Below are positions 56,211-64,000 of a stretch of DNA of 64,000 bases, piece by piece. The position numbers were made by a program, and so were the translations under genes. Numbering within the stretch: position 1 is the first letter of the stretch; every line of letters begins with the position of its first letter. The stretch comes from Nocardiopsis sp. CNR-923 (GTDB lineage: Bacteria; Actinomycetota; Actinomycetes; Streptosporangiales; Streptosporangiaceae). The stretch lies in the NCBI RefSeq assembly GCF_001942255.1, contig NZ_MKKC01000087.1:1-64000 (forward strand). Reading direction: 5' to 3'. A model generated the notes under the pieces. It did not search any database and was not told the origin of the DNA. It saw only the letters and a list, made by a program, of their open reading frames with translations.

Positions 56211-56258
56211 GCCTCCCCGCCGCCGTCCCCCCGTCGACGGCACCCGGGCCGGGGCGCG

Positions 56259-57029
56259 TCAGTCACACCCCACCAACCTCAGTCGCACGTCCCGCTCGGC
56301 CAGCTCGTCCACGGCCGAGCGCGGCAGCCGGTCGTCGGTGACGATGAGGTCGAACTCCTCCAGGCTCGCCACCCGGAACGTGCCGAACTTGCCGTACTTG
56401 GTGCTGTCGACCGTCAGGACGCTCTTGGACGCGATCCGCAGCAGCTCCTGCTTGGCGATCACCTTCGCCTCCGAGGGGGTCGTCGACCCGCGCTCGGCGT
56501 CCCAGGAACTGCTGGCGATGAAGGCCAGGTCGACGTTGACCTTGCGGAGGAAGTCGGCGGTGAACTGACCCACGGACGAGTGGTCGGAGTGGGACACCAC
56601 GCCTCCGGTGTGGATCAGCTCGATCCCCGGGTACTCCATCAGGTGGCCCACGACGTTGAAGTCGCTGGTGATGACGGTCAGGCCGACCTTGTCCGTGAGC
56701 ATCGGGACCATCTGGAGGGTGGTCGTCCCCGCGTCCAGGTAGATGGTGAAGTTCTCCCGTACCAGATCGGCGGCCGCGCGCGCTATCGCCCGCTTGGCGG
56801 GCACCTCCAGCTGCGCCTTGGCCAGGTAGGAGGGTTCGCTCTTGAGCCGGGCCGCCAGCCGCACACCGCCGGTCACCGACAGGACCTTGCCGTCGTTCTC
56901 CAGGGCCTGGATGTCACGCCGGACCGTCATGTGGGACACGGACAGCATGGACGTGAGCTCGTTGATGCTCAGCACGTGACGCTCTTGCAGGAGCTTCAGG
57001 ATGTGCTCTCGTCGCTGGTCCGGGATCAT
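56259..57029 (-). CDS. DeoR-family transcriptional regulator
   Basis: A 256-residue repressor, typically controlling sugar or nucleoside use. The N-terminal helix-turn-helix is PDQRREHILKLLQERHVLSI followed by LSVSHMTVRRDIQALENDG. The effector domain has YLDAGTTTLQMVPMLTDK, LTVITSDFNVVGHL, ELIHTGGVVSHSDHSSVG, AFIASSSWDAERGSTTPSEA and VLTVDSTKYGKFGTFRVA, typical of DeoR proteins that bind phosphorylated sugars. ATG 57029 starts MIPDQRREHI. The gene is divergent from the GDPD-like gene, a possible target. No sugar operon is adjacent. Confidence 0.92.
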   Translation of the reverse strand: MIPDQRREHILKLLQERHVLSINELTSMLSVSHMTVRRDIQALENDGKVLSVTGGVRLAARLKSEPSYLAKAQLEVPAKRAIARAAADLVRENFTIYLDAGTTTLQMVPMLTDKVGLTVITSDFNVVGHLMEYPGIELIHTGGVVSHSDHSSVGQFTADFLRKVNVDLAFIASSSWDAERGSTTPSEAKVIAKQELLRIASKSVLTVDSTKYGKFGTFRVASLEEFDLIVTDDRLPRSAVDELAERDVRLRLVGCD

Positions 57030-57280
57030 CGTTCGCCTCACACTCCAGGGCCGACCTTGGGGACACCGTGCTGACACGATCTCACGTAACAGAGTTTCCC
57101 AGTTCGGGGGACCGGGTCGGTGGCCTGGCGACGTGACACGGCTCGCAGTGGCCGCGCGCGGGGACCCGAGCGGTCACGCCGTCCCGCCCCGGGGGTGGCG
57201 ACCCATCGTGCCGGTCCGCCTTGGTCGGCGTTTTTCCTGTTTGCACCACGAGGGGCCGCCGACTTTGCCACCCTGGCACC

Positions 57281-58003
57281 ATGACGTTGTCCATCGCACT
57301 GAGCGGAGACACCGCGCGTTCACCGGGGAACACCCTCCCCGCCCTGCGATCAGCGTGGCGCGCCGGAGCCGACCTGGTCAAGGTCGACGTCCACCTGAGT
57401 TCGGACGGGTACCCCGTCCTGGTCGACGAAGGCGTCACGTCCACGCCGGGCGCCGCGCCGCGTCCGGTCGCCGAGCTCACCCTGGCCGAACTCGCGACCG
57501 TCCGCGACGACGTGGATCGGCGCGTCCCCACCCTGATGGAAGTGCTCGGCGAGTTCCGCCCCGGGACCGTTCCGCCCCTGCTCATCGACGCCGTCGCCCC
57601 GGACGCGGCGCTGGCGGCGCACACCCTGCTGCGCGAGCGCGGCCTGGCCGACCGGGTCCCGTTCACCGGCTCGCCCGAGGCGCTGGGAGCGTTGCGGTCG
57701 CGCAGCGCCGAGACGCCGTTGCTGCTGACGTGGGACCAACCGGGGCTGCCCCCCGAGGAGGTGGTTCGGACCCTGCGCCCCAGCTGTCTGGCGGTGCGGC
57801 ACACACTGCTGAACCGGGAGCGGATCGGAGAGATCCACCGTTTCGGATATCGCGTGGCCGCGTGGAACGTGAATGATTTTCCAGAAATGGCGCGGCACAT
57901 GGGAATGGGCGTCGACGTGATCGCGACGGAACGGATCGAGGATCTCGCACCGCTGACGAAGGACGCCGAGAGGGGAGGACGCCAGACCGCGGGTTCACCC
58001 TGA
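57281..58003 (+). CDS. GDPD-like protein lacking the catalytic residues
   Basis: A 240-residue protein with the fold of glycerophosphodiester phosphodiesterases: TLPALRSAWRAGADLVKVDV, HLSSDGYPVLVDEG, ELTLAELATVR, VPTLMEVLGEF near residue 85 and the closing GYRVAAWNVNDFPEMARHM and GVDVIATERIEDLA. The catalytic marks are altered. The usual N-terminal HRG is SGD, the PENT glutamate is PGNT, the vE-x-DV glutamate is lysine, and the HD pair is DE. It is therefore unlikely to hydrolyse phosphodiesters the usual way and may be a binding or regulatory relative. ATG 57281 has only a weak ribosome site. It is divergent from the DeoR gene. Confidence 0.8.
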   Translation: MTLSIALSGDTARSPGNTLPALRSAWRAGADLVKVDVHLSSDGYPVLVDEGVTSTPGAAPRPVAELTLAELATVRDDVDRRVPTLMEVLGEFRPGTVPPLLIDAVAPDAALAAHTLLRERGLADRVPFTGSPEALGALRSRSAETPLLLTWDQPGLPPEEVVRTLRPSCLAVRHTLLNRERIGEIHRFGYRVAAWNVNDFPEMARHMGMGVDVIATERIEDLAPLTKDAERGGRQTAGSP

Positions 58004-58094
58004 GCGCCCAGGGAAACAGCAGGCCAGGAGGGGACGGGCGAGGGCGTAGGGCGACCCTGGAACCGGGCTTTACTCCCCTATTCGCATAACAACG

Positions 58095-58115
58095 GGCACA
58101 TCCGCATCATGTGCC
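58095..58115. promoter_or_regulatory. Candidate operator: GGCACAT-N7-ATGTGCC
   Basis: Perfect 7-bp inverted arms at 58095-58101 and 58109-58115 lie 150 bp before the TetR-like gene, beside an AT-rich stretch. Length and symmetry fit a TetR-type site; autoregulation is inferred. Confidence 0.45.
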
Positions 58116-58264
58116 ACATAGCCACGGCAATCCGCGCCGATTTCCCGCGTTTCACGCGATGGGACGCCCCCCTGGAGCTATCCTCGGAAAGCATTCCCAC
58201 CGAAGCAGTCCCCACGCCGCGCCCCACCCCCGCGGCGTCTTCCCAACGACGAGATACCTGACAG

Positions 58265-58883
58265 ATGACGGCCGACACCTCCCCTCAGGCGCTGCGCACC
58301 ACGGCCCCCGTCCTGGACTGCGCGGCGCGCCTGTTCGCCAGACACGCTCGCGCGGCATCGCCATGTCCGCTCTGACCGAGCGCATCGCCTCAGAGACCGG
58401 GACCGACGCCGCCTCCCTCCGACGTGCCTTCCCCACCCGGTTCGACCTCGCCTACGCGGTCGTGCTGCGCTCCACCCGCGAGCGCGTCGACGGGCAGCTG
58501 ACCGCCGACGACGCCGCGCGCCCGCGCCCGACCGCATGGCGAACCTGGTCAGACGGCACGTGGCCCTCGGGTGGAAGCATCGAGCGGCCACCGCGCTGGG
58601 CCATGAACTCCTGCCGGTCCTTCGCGCCGTCCATCCGGCCCGGCACAGAGAGATCGTCCGTCTCACCCGTGCCTACCGCGAACATCTTCGGGAGATGATC
58701 AGGGACGGCGTCGTGACCCGGACCTTCGAGATCCGCGACCCGGGCCGGGCGGCCGACGAGGTACTGGAGACCCTCGACTCCCTCCTGCACTGGTACGACC
58801 CCGACGGCGGCCTGAGCCTGGAGGACCTCGGCGCCGTCTACGTCGACCTGGTGGTCCACCACCACCTGGGGTGCCCGCGCTGA
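58265..58883 (+). CDS. TetR-family regulator, two frameshifts
   Basis: About 206 residues when one base is restored near 58345 and one near 58525. The first frame gives APVLDCAARLFARH, the second gives RGIAMSALTERIASETGTDA, then SLRRAFPTRFDLAYAVV, which together form a TetR helix-turn-helix. The third gives MANLVRRHVALGWKHRAATA and the helical ligand domain ending in LEDLGAVYVDLVVHHHLG. The recognition helix is unusual in replacing the common tyrosine-rich motif (KGTLYHHF) with AASLRRAF. It converges with the SGNH hydrolase gene, 25 bp apart. The ligand is unknown. Confidence 0.75.
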
Positions 58884-58908
58884 ACGGAGCCACGCCCGGA
58901 TCCGGCGT

Positions 58909-60800
58909 TCAGCCCCCGACCAGCGCGTAAAGATCGACGGATTCGGCGATCGCCCGGAACCCCGCGTCGCCCGGGTGCAGGTGGTCCCCGGAGTCGTAGG
59001 CGGGCAGCAGCCGTGTCGGGTCGGCGGGATCGCGCAGCACCCGGTCGAAGTCCCACACCCCGTCGTACACCGAGCCAGGCGCGGTCGCCTGGGCCCGCAG
59101 ATGGGTGTTGACCTCCCGGCGCTCCCGTTCCACCGCCGCCGTGCACAGCGGCTCGCCGCCGCACGGCGCGAGCGTGGCGACGAAGACCCGCAGCCCCCGT
59201 TCCCGGGCCAGCGCGGCGACCTCGTCGAGCCCGGCGACCACCTCGCGCGCGGTAGTCCCCCACCGCAGATCGTTGATTCCGGCGAAGACGACGACGGTGT
59301 CCACCCCGTGCTGGGCCAGCACGTCGCGCTCGAAGCGGTGGCGCAGACTGACCCCGGCCGCGGTGGTGGCCGTGCCCTCACCCGTGTACGGGTCGGAGAC
59401 GACGTGGTTCCCGGCGACGCCCGCGTGAGCACCCCGAGGTGGGGGACCCCCGGTTGGGCCGCCAGACGTTCGCTGAGCACGTCGGGCCAGCGGGTGTGGG
59501 CGTCGCGCGTGGCGCCGACGCCGTCGGTGAGCGAGTCGCCGACCGCGGCGACCGCGCCCGGCGCGCCGAGGACCTCCAGGCCGGTGAGGAAGGGCCACTG
59601 CGCGACTGACCCGGTGAACGGCTCCCCGGTGGTGTCCAGGGTCAGGTCGCCGCTCCCGGCCGGACTGGTGAATCCCGTGTCCGCGGCGGCGTAGTGGACG
59701 GGTGCGCTGGTCACCCGCTCCGGCAGGTGGAGGCTGACCAGCGCCTCGGTGTTGGCGGGCAGCCGGACGGCGACCGGGTCGCTGAACACCTGGGCACCGG
59801 CCGGCAGGACGGTCCCGGAGGCCCCGTCGAAGGTGAGCGGGACCGCCGCCCCCGTGGTCCCGGCGCCGCCGCCGCGCAACGCCAAGGAGGCGGCGCCGAC
59901 GGTCACTGCTCGGGTCGCGAAGGTGTTGTCGAGTCGGATGCGCGCTGTGGTGCCACTGGTGCTGGTGCGCACGACCAGGCGCAGAGTCTGGTCCTGCCAG
60001 GGGCCGACCTCCAGCAGAACGGAGGTGGACCGGGACCAGGTGCCGACCCAGTCGTCGACGACGGGGGTCCCCTCCACGGCGAACACGTGCAGGTCACCGC
60101 CGACGGGGGCCCGGGGCAGAACGACGTGGGAGACCTCGCGCAGCGGGTCGACCGGGACGGTGCGCGCGTACAGGCGCACCGAGCCGCCCCGGCCGAACCC
60201 GGTGACTGCGTTGGCGTAGGGGAGGGTCAGGACGGCGTCGGCGGCGGGGCCCCTGGTCCAGTCGGGGACGGAGAGAGTGAACTCCTCCGCGGTGTCGTCG
60301 GCGTAGACCACGCGGCCGGCGCCCAGGACGGGCGCGTCCAGGTCGTCGGCGCGGATGGCGGTGGCGAGGAAGGTGACCCCGCGGACGCGATTCTCCTCCA
60401 GGCGCACACGCTGCCCCTCGCTGACCAGGTGGTCGGGCCGCCCGGGACCGTAGGAAGGCAGGTCGACGGGGGTGCCGAGGACGGTGATGCGGCCTCCGGG
60501 GAGCCATCCGGCGGCCGAGAGGGCCTGGGCGGACAGGCTGTTGCCCGCTCCGTCGAGGTCGCCGGTGACGGCGGCGCCGTCGGAGGTGACGCCGACGCGG
60601 TCGACGAGGTCGGCGAAGGGGGCCGGAGCCAGGGGAGCGACCCCGCGCGCAAAGGGTTCGGCCGCACGCGGCAGGACGTGGACAGCCACGCCGACGACGG
60701 CGACCGCGACGACGGCCGCGCCCGCGCCCGTCCACCACGCCCGGTGACCTCTCCGGCGGGCGGGTGCTCTCCGCCGCCCTCGCTGACCCCGGCTCACCAC
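58909..60800 (-). CDS. Secreted SGNH/GDSL hydrolase, one frameshift
   Basis: A 630-residue exported esterase after restoring a base near 59430. A basic N-terminus and hydrophobic segment (AGAAVVAVAVVGVAVHVLP) form the export signal. About 340 residues of beta-rich sequence precede the SGNH domain. Its blocks are the catalytic serine in AAVGDSLTDGVGA, a glycine-asparagine block in VVFAGINDLRWGT, and the Asp-His pair in DHLHPGDAGFRAIAES. Restoring the shift joins LGVLTRA to GVAGNHVVSDPY, which holds a further oxyanion residue. GTG 60800 or 60797 follows GGAGAGG. The substrate may be an acetylated polysaccharide or lipid. Confidence 0.87.
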
Positions 60801-61286
60801 TCGCCTCTCCGCTGTTTCACGACATGTCGGACGACGTAGGGCGGACGGCGGTTGATGAGACGTGCGACACCATCACCCTGGGCGGGCCACCAGTCTAGAG
60901 GAGCACTCGGAACTGTGTGGAGAAAACCGGCATCATGCGCTGCGCGGGCGACACGGAAGGATCTGGAGAACTCACCAGGAATCAACTCCGATCATCACGA
61001 AGCGGACGGAGAACACGGGCGCCGAGCCGCGCGATTTCGATTATGAATTGTTCTCACATTTCTCCGGCGCCCCCGGAACGCCACCCTCGGGCGCCCCGGC
61101 GGGGCCGCGCGGGACGGGCGCCGTGACATTGCAATTCGATCGCCGTGCCCTGGCATGCTAAAGATCGAGTGCCGGAGCCACGAGATCCCACCGCTCCCGG
61201 CCACCGGAACCGGCACCCATCGGCGGCCGTCTGCTGAGGTGGGACCATCACGGCCGTTCCCCCGAATCCCACCGAAGGAGTAGACC
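60801..61286. other. Intergenic region, divergent promoters
   Basis: These 486 bp between the SGNH hydrolase and DUF4870 genes hold no recognised gene. A short AT-rich patch at 61010-61060 and another near 61125-61165 could hold promoters. Confidence 0.4.
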
Positions 61287-61772
61287 ATGTCCTACCCGCC
61301 CCCTCCCCCGCCGGAGGATCCCTACGGCCAGGGCCAGCGGCCCGCCCACCAGGAGGGGTCGGGCGGCTACCCCCCGCCGCCCGGCCAACCCGGACCCGAG
61401 GCCCAGCCCGGCGGCCACCCTCCGCACGGCCAGCAGTGGCACGGCGGCCAGCCCACGCCCGACGACAGGCAGATGGCCTTCTTCGCGCACCTGGGCGGCG
61501 GCCTCCTCGGATGGATCGTCCCCCTGATCATCTACGTGATCAAGAAGGACGAGTCTCCGTTCGTGCGGCAGCAGGCGGCTGCGGCCCTGAACTTCCAGCT
61601 CGTCATGTTGATCGCGTACGTGGTCTCCGGGCTGCTCATGATCGTGCTCATCGGCTACCTGACCTGGCTCGCCGCGTTCATCTTCTCGATCGTCACGGGG
61701 GTGCGGGCCGGACAGGCCGTCAACCAGGGACAGCAGTTCACCTATCCGTTCAATGTGAACTGGGTCCAGTAG
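61287..61772 (+). CDS. DUF4870 membrane protein with proline-rich N-terminus
   Basis: A 161-residue protein. The first 65 residues are disordered and rich in proline, glycine and glutamine (YPPPPPPEDPYGQGQRPA). The DUF4870 part begins at RQMAFFAHLGGGLLGWIVPL and contains IIYVIKKDESPFVRQQAAAA, LVMLIAYVVSGLLMIVLIGY and AAFIFSIVTGVRAGQAVNQG, giving about three membrane helices. The family function is unknown. ATG 61287 follows a GAAGGAG site. A hairpin terminator lies 12 bp after the stop, so it is a single-gene unit. Confidence 0.9.
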   Translation: MSYPPPPPPEDPYGQGQRPAHQEGSGGYPPPPGQPGPEAQPGGHPPHGQQWHGGQPTPDDRQMAFFAHLGGGLLGWIVPLIIYVIKKDESPFVRQQAAAALNFQLVMLIAYVVSGLLMIVLIGYLTWLAAFIFSIVTGVRAGQAVNQGQQFTYPFNVNWVQ

Positions 61773-61783
61773 TGGTCGCGGTC

Positions 61784-61810
61784 GCGCTCCACCCGGTCCG
61801 GGTGGAGCGC
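61784..61810 (+). terminator. Hairpin terminator of the DUF4870 gene
   Basis: A 12-bp perfect stem (61784-61795 with 61799-61810) and a three-base loop follow just after the stop codon. Confidence 0.75.
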
Positions 61811-62400
61811 CGGCGGGCCAGGACACCGTCCAGCCCCGTGCCCTCACCGGAGCCGGTGCCGGGCGCGGTCCCTGCTGCCACCCAGCCCGGCCCCTCCGCT
61901 CAGCGCGGGCTGCACAGAGCGCTCACGCCCCCCGCGCGCACCCCGTCCACGAGGCGCTGACCGGTGCACAGTCAGCCCAGCATGGCCTCCGCTCCAGCGC
62001 GGGAACCGGGACATTCCTCCACGGCGCCTGAGGAGCCCGCGACGGCCCGATGGGCGCATCCCCCACGCTCCCGCCGGCATCCGTCCGGGCCTTGACCGAA
62101 CCAGGCCCGTCGGGCGGTGTTCACCGGGCATTGGTCCGACCTCCTCTCGGCCCGTCGCTCCCCGAACCACGCGATGGTCGGCCTGCATGAAGGAATCCGC
62201 CCTTCACAGATGACGAAATGAGCGGTTCGCAGTAGCGATGTCGGATCTATCGTCTTATCAGGTCTCGTGAAGCGCGAAGTCGAAGTCCGGCGGCCCCGAA
62301 CCCCGTTCGGGTTCGAGGGGGTTCTGGAACGTCGACGCGCATTCACGTGGCCGTACGGCCCGGACCTCGGGAGTCCGCACGAGATCACAGGGAACACGAG
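61811..62400. other. Intergenic region, nothing recognised
   Basis: This stretch of about 590 bp has only short shadow frames. A small AT-richer patch lies near 62195-62270. No integrase or attachment-site duplication of the neighbouring tRNA was noticed. Confidence 0.4.
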
Positions 62401-62436
62401 AGCGCCACTGACCTGTCCGCGCAGGTCGGTGGCGCT
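62401..62436 (-). terminator. Hairpin terminator downstream of tRNA-Met
   Basis: A 15-bp stem with one wobble pair (62401-62415 with 62422-62436) begins about 20 bases beyond the 3' end of the tRNA. Confidence 0.7.
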
Positions 62437-62455
62437 TCTTTCGGGTCATAGAGGG

Positions 62456-62529
62456 TAGGCCGGGCAGGACTCGAACCCGCGACCCAGGGATTATGAGTCC
62501 CCTGCTCTAACCAGCTGAGCTACCGGCCC
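62456..62529 (-). tRNA. tRNA-Met (CAT anticodon)
   Basis: On the minus strand a full cloverleaf can be drawn: acceptor GGGCCGG pairing with CCGGCCT, D-arm GCTCAGCTGGTTAGAGC, anticodon stem GGGGA/TCCCT with loop CTCATAA, and T-arm GCGGG TTCGAGT CCTGC. The anticodon is CAT and the structure lacks initiator features, so elongator tRNA-Met is most likely. A lysidine-modified tRNA-Ile2 has the same anticodon and is not excluded. CCA is not encoded. Confidence 0.93.
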
Positions 62530-62751
62530 GCCGTCGTCGCAATCGTCATCCTAACAGGGTGCGTCAGGCGTTTCCGCGCCGGAAATCCGACGCCGAAGGG
62601 GATTGGCGCACGGCGCCATCAGGGCACGGTCTCCTTGCGCGCACCTGGGTCGCCCCTCCCGGGGACGGTCGGTCTAGGGTGGTGAGGTGCGGCGCGCGCC
62701 TGGTCGGACCCCAGCGCCCCGGCACCGACGCCGCTTCGTACCCGTTGGTAA

Positions 62752-63900
<1,149 letters not shown>

Positions 63901-63908
63901 TAGGAAGC

Positions 63909-64000
63909 GTGAGTCTCATCGATGTGCTTCCGGCCGAACCCGACCCCGACTCCCTCTTCGAGGCGTTCGCTTTGTGGGCCGAGGAGCGGGGTCTCACGCT
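63909..64000 (+). CDS. Probable DEAD/DEAH-box helicase, N-terminal part only
   Basis: The window ends 30 codons into this gene. The GTG at 63909 follows an AGGAAG site. The visible residues ([20 protein letters not shown], then [10 protein letters not shown]) resemble the start of actinobacterial DEAD/DEAH helicases with a DUF3516 domain, where this segment immediately precedes the Q-motif. No helicase motif itself is inside the window, so the call rests on the N-terminus alone. Confidence 0.55.
   Translation, partial: MSLIDVLPAEPDPDSLFEAFALWAEERGLT

Noticed and set aside
62456..62529. tRNA-Met as an integration site for a mobile island
   Set aside because: No integrase gene and no duplicated tRNA 3' end were found in the surrounding sequence.

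Overview
The window is very GC-rich, uses GTG starts freely and carries actinobacterial hallmarks: the pimA-patA-pgsA-HIT phosphatidylinositol mannoside block, a conservon (cvnA-D), PdxS/PdxT, XRE-DUF397 pairs, an IS701 element and Lrp-controlled keto-acid dehydrogenase genes. A member of the Nocardiopsidaceae (Nocardiopsis or Streptomonospora type) fits best. That placement is an inference from gene content; no marker gene was compared.

Layout. 1-7750 is an accessory, rearranged stretch: a DUF397 remnant whose stop codon abuts an intact IS701-type element, a small cassette (unknown protein, divergent FolD-like protein, amidase), a transposase fragment, a DUF6247/RelE-like pair and an XRE/DUF397 pair. 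7750-14400 is core chromosome on the minus strand: yebC, pdxT, pdxS, a LemA-like protein, pimA, patA, pgsA and a HIT-family AP4A phosphorylase. 14900-22000 holds a DUF885 peptidase-like gene and a four-gene conservon. 22400-36700 holds cell-wall hydrolases and methionine genes: two secreted coiled-coil hydrolases flank the metNIQ transporter, metE lies behind a cobalamin riboswitch, and two neighbouring paralogous polysaccharide deacetylases follow. 36700-46100 has pyrD, a PAC2 protein, an ABC-class ATPase, a PhzF protein and an Lrp regulator divergent from a three-gene branched-chain keto-acid dehydrogenase operon. 46300-52400 has an unusual C-terminally anchored protein, kynurenine-pathway genes divergent from an AsnC regulator, an HD protein and a NarL-type response regulator. 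52480-64000 has the partner histidine kinase, an MFS transporter, a VOC protein, DeoR and TetR regulators, a GDPD-like protein lacking its catalytic residues, an SGNH hydrolase, a DUF4870 protein, tRNA-Met, malate dehydrogenase and the start of a helicase.

How genes work together. MetNIQ imports methionine while MetE makes it without B12, and the riboswitch should turn MetE off when B12 is present. Two AsnC/Lrp regulators each face a catabolic operon (branched-chain keto acids; tryptophan to kynurenine), and both divergent gaps contain repeated or inverted motifs that look like binding sites. The minus-strand pim/pgs block builds phosphatidylinositol mannosides.

Reading caution. Nineteen loci, including yebC, pyrD, mdh, metN, cvnA, cvnD and kynA, are interrupted by about two dozen single-base shifts. 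In every complete gene the length discrepancy is what missing bases would give, and where I could place the shift it lies in a short G or C run. I treat these as probable sequencing deletions and annotate each gene across its shift. Genuine decay remains possible in the accessory part.
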